Under the pieces are notes generated by a model, which was not told the DNA's origin, made no database searches, and was given only the letters and a program-made list of their open reading frames with translations. Below, piece by piece: positions 1-12,049 of a stretch of DNA of 64,000 bases. Every line of letters starts with the position of its first letter. Position 1 is the stretch's first letter. This DNA comes from Xiphias gladius (lineage: Eukaryota > Chordata > Actinopteri > Istiophoriformes > Xiphiidae). The DNA is taken from contig NC_053412.1 of the NCBI RefSeq assembly GCF_016859285.1, forward strand, positions 2,964,789 through 3,028,788. Reading direction: 5' to 3'. Made by a program: the position numbers and the translations under genes.

Positions 1-1915
1 AGCAGAGAGAGAGAGAGAGACGCAAATCAAATCAGAGTCACAGCTGAATACTTTATATTCAATCAGACCAGGGAGAGGAAAGAAGAGAGTGTTTTGAATG
101 TCAAAGACAATTATATGTGTGTGTGTGCGTGTGTGTGTGTATCTTGAAATATTTTTGCCTCAAAAAAATGTCCACACTTTTAATTTACGAGCGGCTTAAA
201 GAAATTGATTTTGTGTGAACTTCAATTCACTTATCAAATTGATAAAAGAATGAAAGTCAGTTGACCCCAGCTGGGCATCAGACATGTTATGTAACCTGAA
301 GCACAGCCTTGCACTGTATTGTCTGGGTTGAGAAAGCACCTGCTCTTGGAAACAAATCATTTCTATTGGTGAGGACAAAAAAAACAAAAAACCAAAACCA
401 AAGTCCTACAAACTGATTAGATATTGTGATACTGATTATTAAACATCATAATTTGAGTCACGATTCTGCATGGAAAACCAACATTTTGGCTATTTCCAGG
501 CACATCAGGGGGTCAAATTTGAATAATAACAAAAAATATGTACAGGTATTAAGTCCTTCTTCGGGGACACAATGCTAGGCTCCGCTCTGAAGGTCTCCGT
601 TTGTGTTCGGAGTGACGCAGGCTGGTCTTGACAGCACAATGTGACTGTCAACCAGCTGAGCAGCATCCCTCGTGAAAGGAAACATCAGTATTATGTGGTT
701 TGACAGAGGACTCTGCAAGCGTGCACGATTTACAGCCAGCGGTAATCCATATGATGTTTTGGTTGCATTTTAAGTTACTTTGTTAGAATGACCGAAAAAG
801 TGGGCAGAATCCGACATGAAACTGGTCATGCAAGGCGACATGGGGTCGGCAGGGAACGTATCTTAGGCCATAAGGCATCAAACACAGAAAGAACATAATG
901 TCATCGACATTATCTAAGGAAAATCAGAGTTTAACATTATGAAGCTGAGCACTCTCTGATTTTTGTGAAGATTACCACATTCACACTGCAGGACATCATA
1001 CGTGTGTTTATATAACACTCTATCACTCTTGCTGCTCCATTAAAAAAAAAAAAAAAAAACAGTTACAGGAAGTAAAAGGTTTCGTGATTGTTAAGGCATT
1101 GATGGCACCGATTAACGCATCGATATTTTTGATTTAAAAAATGACTCAAACAATTAATCGATTAATATCCTGCCGATCAACTAGGCGATTAATCAACTAA
1201 TTGTTGGAGCTTTAGGATGAGAACCAACAGGATTTGGATTACGAGTTCGGCAGGTGTTTGTGCAAACTTCTCCAAGTCCAATAAAAATGCTGGACAGGTT
1301 TGCGCATGTTGGCCCAGACTCTGATGCAGCACCAACCAGGACCGGCTGGTGGGGGAAATACTACACGATACTACTGCTGCAATACAGCAGGTGCTTTCAT
1401 GAGCAGGGGTGTTTTTCTTGGCATGACCTGTAACCCCACGGAAGAACGCCTCGGCATTCGTTAGTAATGCTCAGATCGATTTACTGCTGCAGGTAGCGTA
1501 GTATGCTAGAGCACCAACACACTGTTTGATCTGTTCCTTGAACCTTTTCTCTTCGACTTTTGGTTTTGGAGAGGCTAGGCATAAAAAAAAAATTTAAAAA
1601 AAAAGACACAACCCCTTTGAACTCTTTTAATGCCGAGTATCACTCTTACTACAGCCCCAGGCACAGGGTCTCAGCACTTAGTTGCCAGGATACGAGTGGA
1701 AAATTGCTTCTTAGTGGGAGGTGTTCATGAAAACATAAGAAAACTTACTCTAATTTCTGGTAACTACTCTCCCAAGATACTCTGCGACTTTTATGGCAAA
1801 AGTAAATAAGATACCGACAAAAAATATCTCAGTGCATCGGCAATCTAAAGTCCACCGTTTGGGATTCAATGCAAAAAAAATATGCAAAGATGAAAATCAG
1901 AGCCGTCAAATCTAC
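1..1915. other. Presumed pkp4 intron (left edge), no exon seen
   Basis: No coding exon was recognised. The stretch lies downstream, in minus-strand sense, of the second pkp4 exon, so it should be intron. It holds a GT microsatellite near 115-140, an A-run at 1,042-1,059 and, near 1,096-1,215, a copy of the fish repeat with the GATTAATCGAT-type tail. The following pkp4 exon, expected to be Ser-rich, is not visible and probably lies outside the window. Confidence 0.5.
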
Positions 1916-2028
1916 CTGCTACTGTCCCCCGCTGGCGACTCCGCTCCCAGCATGCACCTCTCCAGCTGGCTGGCCACGATCTGCCGCTCCTCCTCCAGCT
2001 CCCGAGTCAGCCGCTCAAACTGGAGCTC
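1916..2028 (-). CDS. pkp4: pkp4-like delta-catenin, second coding exon (coiled-coil)
   Basis: The exon encodes [18 protein letters not shown], followed by [19 protein letters not shown]. This is the N-terminal coiled-coil hallmark of the delta-catenin family (PKP4, CTNND2, ARVCF, CTNND1), armadillo-repeat proteins of adherens junctions. The ELQF beginning separates PKP4/CTNND2 from p120 and ARVCF, which have EAQF or EARF. The LGAESP end fits PKP4 better than the LGSETG of CTNND2. Acceptor CAG precedes 2,028 and donor GTAGAT follows 1,916. The exon is 113 bases, enters in phase 0 and leaves in phase 2. It follows directly in frame from the exon ending at 18,099. The armadillo domain is not in the window. 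Family assignment is firm; the paralogue call is moderate. Confidence 0.85.
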
Positions 2029-5000
2029 CTGCGGCAGGACATTTACGGGAGTGATTATAACCCGACATCCACCATGACACAGCAATTTAAGCCTCCTGTT
2101 TTGAGACCTATTTGATGCCAGTTAGAATTAAATGTAAAACCCATTTCGTATTCAGTCTGCAAGACTTGACTGATTTCTCACCGGCTGTGAGCTCGCTGAG
2201 GGACTGCAGCCTTTTTTTTTTAAGCCTGTTAAAGTGGATTTGAGATTTAAAACACTGAAACACGACCTTTTAAAGGACTCAAGTCTGGTTAATGTCATTA
2301 CACAAATTACGAGGATGTCAGTACAGAGCACCTACGATCGAGCGGAGAACGATAAAATATGGATTTCGAGGCCAAAATTTACGATGGAGGGTACAAGTAC
2401 ACCGAGTCACAAGTGATCACAAGCAAACTGAAAGTCAGGACAAGAGTCTTTCAAGTCTCTGAATTCCATTAAAATAATCATTAAAAACATATCTGAATCT
2501 GTGTCAATACTGTTTTTACATACGTGAGACCAAGCCCTGTTCTGGGATTTGCTGGGTCAAATCTCGAGATGTAAAAGCAAAAACATACGAGTCAAGTCTG
2601 TAGTAGGGCTGCAGCTAATATTTACTTTCATTATTGATTATACAATTAATAGTTTGGTCCACGTAGTAAAAAAATGTTGATCCGGGCAGCCAGTTTACTA
2701 TCATAGGAGCAAAAGAAAGTGGCAAATATTCACATTTAAAAGTTGCAAGCAGAGAATTTCTGGCATTTTAGCTTCAAAAATTGGCGTAGCTGTTGAGTCA
2801 ATTATCAAAATTCTTGCAGGTTAATTGAGTGTCGATCAGCTAATCGATCGATGGGCTAATCATTTTAGCTCTAGTATCAAGAAGGGGACTTTTACAGTCC
2901 GAGTGAATCCCTGGTTCTCAATCTACAAGCCTTATTTTATTCAGCTCCAACCCTCAGTTTCATTATTTTGAGCCAGTAATTTTAGAATTTGTACAAACGG
3001 ATGTACAAACGCAAACAAATTACAAACCAGTCCTCGCAATGTTAACAGAAGGGGAGAGCAAACGTGGTCACTATTACAACTATATGACATTTTCTTTCCT
3101 TCTGTTATGATCCACAATAAAGTAAAGATAATGTTCACTGTTAAAACACTGTTAAGATCCGAAGCATTGTGCAGGAAATGCCATTATCTGGCATGTTGTA
3201 CAATATCTGTCGTAACATTTTTAATTTATTTTGCATCAAAAGTGTATTGACTGACTTTTTGGTCCGTTTTTACTAGTTGATTGTGGCCGTTTAACAAATA
3301 AAAGCCCAATGCAGAGACAGGTTTTTTGTCCTCAAATTCTGACAAAAGAAGGCATAGACAAGCAACTTTTCCACCTGACCCGCGGGGAATGTAAAAGGCC
3401 ATATTTTCAGTCTTCAACCGTTTGATTTTCATACTTCTATAATCAAACTTTTATAAAATAACCGAAGGAATGCTTTATTTTAGTCGACCTGTTTAGCCTT
3501 TTCATCCCCATCGTTATGGAAAATACATAAACAGCTCTAAGGCGCCAGGAAATTAAAGCATGCACAAGTGATTGTTTTTTTTTAAAACCGAACACATTTT
3601 GCTTTGCATTCATTGTCGTGGCAGTTGTGTGTATTTAGAGGAAGACTGAAGGGGAAACAATCCGGCGTGTGTCTTACTGACGCACCAACAGACATAAACA
3701 CAAGCTCTGGGTCCATGTGGGGATGACAGCACATGTTGCAAGTGTCAGAGTCAAACCTGAACCTTCGTGGGAAGCAACTTAAGGCTATACATAACAGATG
3801 TCAAAGACTGCAAATAATGATATTCAAAACCCAATAAGGCCTTGAGCAAAGATCATATGAGTTTATACGCTGAAAATGTTTCAGGTCTGCCTGTTTCTCT
3901 GGCCCCGATCTCTCTTTTCAGTCTGTACCACCTACAAAACATGGGGTGAATGTGTATGCATAGTGTAGGTTAATGGGAGTCAGATGCTGTTTATCAGTTC
4001 AATACTTCATGATTTAATTGAATCACTGTTAAATGGGCCAAATGTCCTCTTATTTTCCCGTGGAAACCCAACTTGCTCATGATTACGAAGCATTAAAAAG
4101 ATTCTTATAACTAGTTTTAGTTGTTTGTACATTTCCGAAATGTGATTAGGCACAGAAATAATGTGATATCGGTCTCAATATAACCATGAAATTTAGCCGT
4201 CAGAGCATACTTGAGGTAATTTTGACAACCCAAACATCACAACAGCAAAATATGCCTATTATTACAGCCCAAAGAGCTGGAAGGGCTCCAATGCCTTGCT
4301 CAAGGGTGTGAAAGTGGAGCAGATGTTTGCCGAACGGATGGTAGCTTTGGCACTCCCTCGTTTGTATTCTGTTACATAACACAGAGGCTTCCCAGCTGCT
4401 TCATAAATCTTCTAGGAACCACAGCTGGTGTCATCATGGAGGTCCACCGGAGAATTAGCTGTCTGCAAATATAGGCCTAAACATAAAACAACCCGGCCGG
4501 AAAACACGCAGCTTCCCAGGAAAACCTCGGTGTGAGGTAATTCAGGAAACGTTCTCGGTCAAAGTCTGATCATTGTAAAACAGTTTTACACCCGCCCGTG
4601 AATGATATGTGCATATACAGTAAATAAAGGCTTTACAACACACTGTAAGAATTTCTCTGTGTGTGTCCTGTGACAAACGCTATTTTAGACTGCGTTAACA
4701 CCCAATAGTTAACTGTTAATACACCAGTTACGGTTACTTCGTACGAGAAGCTATGATTGTTGACCTCTACTTTATTAAACACTTAAAAATGTCCTTATAT
4801 CTGCTAACAACTACATTATCATAGGTTAAAATCAATTTATTAAGTGATTATATTATAAATGCTACATAGACCTGCTAAACTAAAGTGTTACCGCAAAGGG
4901 CAGACTTTCATTAGGTTGATTTCCATCCTTTTTTTTATTTTATTTTTTATTTTATTTTCAGATTTTCAATATGTGCATGTAAAAAAAACCCTGAACGGAT

Positions 5001-5724
5001 TGCAGTGGCAGACAGCTGTTGTTCATTCAGTGAAGCAAAAACATAAACGCCATATTTCCATAACGTTTTCGACACTGTTTTTCACGATTTGAGGTTTGAC
5101 TGGGGCCCTTTTAATTACGTCAGCCTAATGGCGACCAACTGGCCAGTATGTGCTACTGTTTACCACCATGAACCCACTCCTAAAATTCACCTAAGAGCAG
5201 TGGCATTTGCCTGATATTTCATTATGCACCGAGGTGGCGGCCTGACCGACTGGACGGCGTGAAATCGCGCCACTTGCATGGCTAAAAACTGTTGTACATT
5301 CATCCTTTAAAAGTGTTTGCCCTTCAGACCGAGATGCACGGCTCGTAAAAACGACCCGGGGGCTCTTTAATAGGTAGGAAAGTCAGCCGGGTGACCGGGA
5401 AAGAGCTGGCTTCGAGAATTGCACTGTTTGCCCGTACTGTATGAATTGTTTGAGATGTGTCTTAATGGCTTTCGGTGGGGAAACCCAGACCTACTCAGAG
5501 ATTTTACCCTCGGAATTCATTTTTGAGGCTGAATTCCATATTCTGGAATAGAGCACTGAGTGATTGTTGTCGCCACATTCCGAGTTCTGTTTACTGAATC
5601 CTGGGCAACAAACCTTGGTCAGATCACTCTAAGACACACAAGCGCTGGATCAACATCCACGTGTTACTGTCGAGTTATGGTATTTCAATCCCTTATGAAC
5701 ATTGTCATGGAGACATATTCTGCG

Positions 5725-8700
5725 ATGAAGATTAAGACTCACCACTCTCCGGCCCTTAGGAACCAACAAGGTGAGAAATCCAGGCAAAAAACCTGCAGTC
5801 ACTCATGTTAATGATCTTATCAGGTAAAGTGGGCACTATTTCAAGTTGTACCTTGAGATAGACCTCTGATTACCGCTGTTGAGCCCTTTCAGTCACCCTG
5901 ATAAGGTACCTGTGATCTGGGTCCGCTCTTTGAGATGGTTAAAAAAAAAAAAAGACAGTTTCATACAGTTTTGTGACTGCATTTCATGAACGGCTGATCC
6001 ATTTTGTTTTTCTGATTTGCAGATTGCAGCGGCGGCACGACACAACAGAGTGCATCGCCTGCAAAGGGCGACAGGGCTCGGGCGGCTAAAAGGAAGTCCA
6101 GTCCTGAACCGAGAGAAAATACCAAGAGAAAAAGAACAAGCGTGCTGGAGGAGGCTGAACCCTGTAACACCTCCGATGGCAGGCTGAGAGGAGAGAAGCA
6201 AAACACCAGAGGAGATGGAGAGGGACCATCAAAGAGGATAAAAATTAAGAGTAGAGGACTTCACTCTGAAGTGCAAAACAAGGAGTCGACGTCCTCCTCG
6301 GTGGACACTGGTAGAGGTAGGCTGATCATGTGAGATTACGGTTGGGAGTGTATCATCAGTTTACAGTTTACACCAGGGTTAGATTAAGTTGAGTTATTAT
6401 TACAGAGATCACAGAAACAGAGGTATTGGTGTAAGTCTAAAATTGACTTTAGTATCAACTTGTGCAGACACTTTGGGATTTTTCTGTCTAGGTTTCGCGC
6501 CCTTCGCTGGCAGCGAGCTGATTTTTCCTCTGGGTTTTTTTTCTCATCCGCAGAGCGCAGCGGCATCCCTCAACGCGGCTGCAGCGCATCTGTGCAGGAT
6601 GTGCACAATGGAGGAGCAAAGAGGAAGGCCTCTGATGATGGAGAAGGTTCGGAAAAGAAAAAGACCAGAAACCTGAAACCGATGAACAGCAAGGACTTGA
6701 CAGTCGAATGTCAAAGAGGTCAGTAGGAAGTGATTAATAGAGATTAGCAGAGTTAAGGTCCCATGTGATCGATGTTCCTCACGACTGCAGTAAAAAAAAA
6801 TATCTGTGTGTCTGTGCAGCTCAATTTGAGGCCAAATACACTGAGCAGAATCAGCTTGGCGAAGGAGGGTGTGGATCTGTGTTTGCCGGTTGCCGCAAAG
6901 CTGACAATTTATCAGTAAGATTCACACACACGCACTCTCATATATTCACACACACGCACACAATATGGGCAGAAAGTGCGAACCAGACCTGTGCTTCGTG
7001 TCTTGCAGGTAGCTATCAAACACATACCACAAGAAAAGGTGTTCTGCAAGCAGCTGGTAAGTGACCATCACCCAGTCGCTTACTGAATGTATCGTGGCTG
7101 AATCTACGGAGCCTCTGTCCCTCACCGTCCACCTTGTTTTGATGTTACAGGACCGAAAAGGGAAGGCTTTGTCTGTGGAGGTGACCATTATGTTAAAACT
7201 GGCAGCTGCCAAAAAAAGAGGAGCGGGAGCGTCCGCACCCGTGTCCCTGCTGGACTGGTACGACCTGGGCGAGGAGCTCATCCTGGTTCTGGAGAGACCA
7301 GTCCCCGCTGACGACCTCTTGGTCTACATAGAGGATAAGGGAGGCTCCCTGCAGGAGGAGGAGGCCAAGGTGAGCTGCCTGAGGATCCTTGTCCACGTGT
7401 GTGTGTGTGTGTGTGTGTGTTTAAAGCTTTTTTTCCACTGCAGGAACTTAATGACCTGTAACTTAAGTACAGCCACTGTCACAGGTTCTGCCTTCGTTTC
7501 CACTGTTCCAGTACTTGGGTACAGTTTTTATGTACTTGTACGTTACCTTCCGATTGATGCTGCCTTATATTTCTACACTGCATTTCAGACGGATACGTTT
7601 TACGTTTTACTCCACTACCTTTATCCAACTTTTCCTGCAACAGGAAAGCTCCTAACGTCCTGAAAAATGACTGATTTTATTTAAAGGTTTAAATAGGTTA
7701 AAGGTTTAGTCTTGTTGCGAATACTATTTTGTACATACGGAAATTAAAAGCACCTTAGAGGCTCCAGAAAATAACATTCTTCTGCAAAATTCTGCCGTCC
7801 CGCAAGTACTTAGTACATTTTTCTGACAATACTTATTCTATTTTTTCTCAAGTAGTAATGAATGCGGGACTTTTACTTGTAACAGAGTATTTCTACGCCG
7901 TGGTTTTCCTACTTTGACTTAAATAAAGGATCAGAATACCTCTTCGGTCTGATGCCAGTCTCGTTCATTCTACTTCAGTCTACTCCCTCGCGACTGATGT
8001 TTAGAAGTCAGCACACGTTAATGTGGAAGGAAATCCACACTACGACGGCTTTTGCCATTGTTCCCTGTCCCACAACTGAAGCGCAGTGTACATATGTCCC
8101 GATATACGCAGTGGTGCCCCCTTTGCACTGACATATATCCAAAATGTTCTGGTTTCTAAAACACAAAGCGGAGCCTAGAACCGCAAATAAAATATAAGGT
8201 TGTGCGATGCTCCAGGTAATTTGAACAGTTAACCCAGAATCACAACCATGAAAAATGTCAAACCTCTGACTCAGAGTCCCTCATCGTCCTCTTTCTGTCT
8301 GTCTCCCAGAATATAATGAAACAGCTTGTTGATGCGGCAATAGACCTTCAGGACAAACATATTTTTCACCGTGACATCAAGGTCGAAAATATCCTGATTG
8401 AGACCGGCTCAAATGCCCCACGAGTTCGCCTCATTGACTTTGGGCTGAGCTGCTTTGACAAGAAAAGATCATCCTACCGCATATTCTATGGTGAAATGTC
8501 TGGCTTCTCCTCTGACTTGCCGGTCTGGGACTTTTACATTTAAACAAAGCTTCTCCTCCTCATCATCCTCACCGTCTCACCATTATGTCTGTGTATCCTA
8601 GGCACCGTTGATCACGCCCCTCCAGAGTGGTACAGCCATCGGGCCTACAGGTCCGGCCCCGCCACAGTGTGGCAGATCGGAGTGGTCCTATTTGAAACGC

Positions 8701-8984
8701 TCCACGAAGAAGACCAATTCAAGACCATCAACTTCCTCAAAACAGAGCTGAGAATCAGCAGTGAGCTGTCCCAAAGTAAGAAAAATCACACAAACATGTC
8801 AGCAGCCACTCATCTGTTCATTTTAGTTCACATTCTGGTGGATCGCTGTAACAACCATCACCTTCATCGTTCCTCTCCCTCTTTCTCTCCAGATTGCCAG
8901 GATTTCTTGCAAAAGTGTTTAAGCCTAGACGCTGAGCAACGCCCCACCCTGAAGGAGCTCAGGCTTCACCCCTGGCTCATTTAA
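5725..8984 (+). CDS. Pim-like serine/threonine protein kinase
   Basis: Exons: 5,725-5,770 (putative first), 6,023-6,316, 6,554-6,718, 6,820-6,914, 7,009-7,056, 7,151-7,369, 8,310-8,490, 8,602-8,775, 8,893-8,984. Phases are compatible and sum to 437 residues. The kinase half shows a glycine loop (LGEGGCGSV), VAIKH lysine, the Pim-type hinge LERPVP, catalytic FHRDIKVENIL, LIDFGLS, the Pim-like APPEWY motif and a terminal HPWLI. All catalytic residues are present, so activity is plausible. The family phosphorylates Ser/Thr in basic contexts and is constitutively active; fish carry many Pim-related copies. The N-terminal 150 residues are unlike mammalian Pim1: low complexity with basic patches (KRKSS, TKRKRTS, SKRIKIKSR, KKKTR) that could be nuclear signals. 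The first exon is the weakest part, chosen because it is open and gives the required phase-1 donor; an in-frame ATG at 5,707 is an alternative. The gene lies antisense inside the pkp4 intron. Confidence 0.85.
6023..6718 (+). other. Two related basic N-terminal exons of the Pim-like gene
   Basis: The exons at 6,023-6,316 and 6,554-6,718 both start after a CAG acceptor in phase 1 and open with similar peptides (DCSGG and ERSGIP). Both continue into Lys/Arg/Ser/Glu-rich sequence. The similarity suggests exon duplication. Neither encodes a recognised domain. Confidence 0.55.
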
Positions 8985-9311
8985 ACCCCTCACTTTCCAC
9001 CCTAATATGGCGTCTCAAAACCTACACACATCAAAATCAGGAGCGTGGATGTGATATGACCGCACAGAACAGCAGCATTCCTGCTCTGCGAGCACAAATG
9101 CCGTCCTGCGAATGCGGGGCTGGGACGGGTGCAAGCTCAACACCCGCTCTCATTGCAAGTTTACTTTTGAGACATTCGAGGCCGCACTTGTGCTCAAGTA
9201 TCCTGAGGATACTTTTTCTTTTACTGTTTCCTGTTCTGTGCGCTCACATCAAATGCATGCACCGTTTTTTTTTTCTTTCTTTTGTTTTTTTAATGTGTGT
9301 GGGTTTTGAGA

Positions 9312-9317
9312 ATTAAA
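9312..9317 (+). terminator. Candidate poly(A) signal of the Pim-like gene
   Basis: ATTAAA lies about 330 bases after the stop codon and just before the C-rich minisatellite. It is a common variant hexamer; use is inferred from position only. Confidence 0.35.
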
Positions 9318-9328
9318 CGCCATAATAC

Positions 9329-9680
9329 CCCCCCCCCCAACCCCCAAGGGCCCAACCATAAACCCAACCCCAACCCCACTCCCACCCCCCCACCCCCACC
9401 CCTTCTCTCCCCCCACCCCCAACAATCCCCATCCCCTCCCTTCTCACCCCCCCAACCCCAACAACCCCCACCCCCAACCCCCAACCCCAACAACCCCATC
9501 CCCCCTCCTTCACACCCCCCAACCCCAACAACCCCCACCCCCAACCCCCTCCCCCTCCCCCATCCCCCAACCCCAACAACCCCCATCCCCCCAACCCCCA
9601 TTCCCCCCCTCCCTTCACATCCCCAAATTCCTCCCCCTCCCCAACCCCCACCCCCATGGGCCCACCCCCCTATTATCATT
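9329..9680. repeat. C-rich minisatellite, CCCCAA/CCCCAACAA units
   Basis: About 350 bases of near-pure C/A with scattered T, built from CCCCAACCCCAACAACCCCC-like units. The minus strand is therefore a long run of GGGG tracts separated by one to four bases, suited to G-quadruplexes. All long open frames across it are composition artefacts. An A-rich tail follows at 9,685-9,712. Confidence 0.9.
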
Positions 9681-10924
9681 GAATTAAAAAAAATTAAATT
9701 AAAAAAAAAAAAATTGATTCCTATGTTGTTTGGATTCCGTAGAGTTGCATTTCAGTCTTTGTGTTGAAACAGCTGTAGTGAGATGTTGTTTGAGAGATCA
9801 TGGAGGAAAGTGTGTCGATGCCTCTTATTGTGAAGATACAAGACAAAACTTAATTTTAGACTTTTCGGGTCCATCGACCACTCAAAGTGCTGTGAAGCGT
9901 GCACCTCCCTCACCCACTCACACACACATTCACACACTGATGGTGCAGCGTCAGGAGCGGTGTCCAGTGTTCAGTGTCCTGCTCAAGGGGACACTTCGAC
10001 ACACTCCCAATGCTTGACTAAAAAAATGCCTGCTCAGTCCATCTTTTCTTTTAATTAAAGTGATGACGATGATGATCATTTATAAAGAATGGTTAAATGC
10101 AGGCATGGAAATTCACACGCATTCCACAGCCGCCTGCCTACGCCATTGTTTTCTAGTACAGTGGTGTGAAAGTCCTTCAAATCATAATCCCCTAAAAACT
10201 ATAAAAGATACTTAAATCCACGCTGGCAGCTTTTCATCTGTTTACGTCTCTTGATAAAAGCTCTTTTGTATTTGGGTCAGCTGTGGCCATGTGATGCATG
10301 GAGCCTTGACAGTCTCTTTAGTCAGATGGTGTACAGTGATTTAGTTAATGGTCTCATCATGTTGGCTGTTTGCTTGAGTCTCATCCACTATGGACCGAAG
10401 ACGTCTGCCCGCCGCGGCATAGCGGCAAAAACAACGTGAACTGGCCTGATTTCAGAGGCAACCAGTCTGCTTCCGAAATAAAAACAAACTCACAGAAATA
10501 AGCTCTTTTAAAAGACATTCGTTCGGAACGCAGTTTGCCGCCCTAAGAAGTCTGCCAGACACATATAAACACGGGAACGTCTACACAATATCGCTTCAGC
10601 TCCGACCGAAAGAAACTTTAATGACTCCCATGAGGACACTGGGCACACAGAGCTAATTTTTCGGTGTTAATAACTGTTGATTTTTCTGCAGCAATTATTC
10701 CGAGTTAATTGGAGAGATGTTTGTCCGCTAATAGGGCTGATATGGCTCTGAGGCAGCTGCACGAAAGTATCACAAAATATTCATGGTGCAACTGCCGACA
10801 AAGACTCACAGCCAAGGATTCTGAGTTCAGATTAAACAAAACTGTAGCTGTTTGAATGGCTTGGACATTATTCCAAGATAAAAATTTATTAAAAACATTT
10901 CTCAGGATCCTTATGTTGGTAAAA

Positions 10925-11222
10925 GTGTCTAGAGTTGCAACTATTAAATGAAATAATCCAAAGAAAATTAATTGGCATCCATTTTGATGCTCAAATCGCC
11001 ATTTTTTTTCAAGTGAAAATTCCAAATATTTGATTATTCCAGTCTCTCAAATCTGAGGATTTGTTGTTTTTCATCGTCATATATGACTTTAAATTAAATA
11101 TCTTTGGGTTTTGGACAGCTGGTTGTACTAAACAAGCATTAACTGATTCATCACTTAATCGTGAAAAATATCATCTGATTAATCCATAGTAAAAAAAAAA
11201 AATCGTCAGCTGCAGCCATAGA
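10925..11222. repeat. Fish interspersed repeat with ATTAATCG tail, near-complete copy
   Basis: The copy carries the conserved pieces seen in other copies in this window: AAATATTTGATTATTCCAG, a CTCAAATCTGAGGATTTG segment, AATATCTTTGGGTTTTGGAC, and a tail with GATTAATCC and GTCAGCTGCAGCC. I recognise it as a common percomorph dispersed repeat. I cannot assign it to a class from sequence alone. Confidence 0.65.
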
Positions 11223-11639
11223 AGTCCAAGTTACAGTTTCAGGTCTCCTTGGTGCTTTAAGGTGAGTCATCCACGAAATTTACAGAAAGACGGTAACTGC
11301 ATTAAAAAGCTAAATTTATCACAATAAGCTCTGTAGATCTAGAAAAGAGCTGTGTAGTTCAATTCAATCACTTACTGTGTCTTCAAGGCGACAAAAGGGA
11401 AGATAGGAAGATGTGAGATAAAAACCTTGAGGGGTTTATAAATTAAAAAGCAGAAGACACAGACAAAAAAAATAAGATCTAACCATGTCGGATGAGCTGA
11501 TCTGAATAAGAGAAAAATACAATATTGGCGGAAAGCAAGTTGAGTGAGGAGCGGTTCAAGACACATACGATGTGGGAAATGAACGAGTCCTCATCTATAG
11601 TTTATAGCGACAGTGTCAGATGTATTATTGACACGCTGC

Positions 11640-11960
11640 CTGCTGTCTGGCACGTGGCACCGTGCCATTACAACTACACAGCGCCTAAACGTGCCGCACA
11701 CTCTCGCGGCGTCACCGCTGACTCTGCCCCTCCTCGGCTCCCGCGTCTCCTTACATCGCTTCAGAGCAGCACAGAGACGGGACGGGAACACACAGCCCTC
11801 CTTGTTCCAGCCTCGCCGCGTTATGGCGCGCCTCAGGGGCCCTGCGCCCGTCACCTCGTGATGTCTGGGAACATGCCTGGCCCTGCCGGGCCAACGCAGA
11901 GCCGTACCCAGGCGGTGTCTCGTACCAGCCGGGGGCTACTGGACAATTCGCCACGGCTTA
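11640..11960. promoter_or_regulatory. CpG-rich block inside the pkp4 intron
   Basis: A GC-rich, CpG-dense patch about 320 bases long in otherwise AT-rich intron. Open frames on both strands reach about 170 residues, but none resembles a known protein and they are explained by the low frequency of stop codons. It could be an internal promoter or enhancer. Confidence 0.3.
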
Positions 11961-12049
11961 TTGTGAGCCGTCACAAAGTGTTTTTCTGTCTCTTATCGAG
12001 TGACACCAACCACAGAACTCTGCGTCTTATTCTCTCTTGCCGTGTCTAA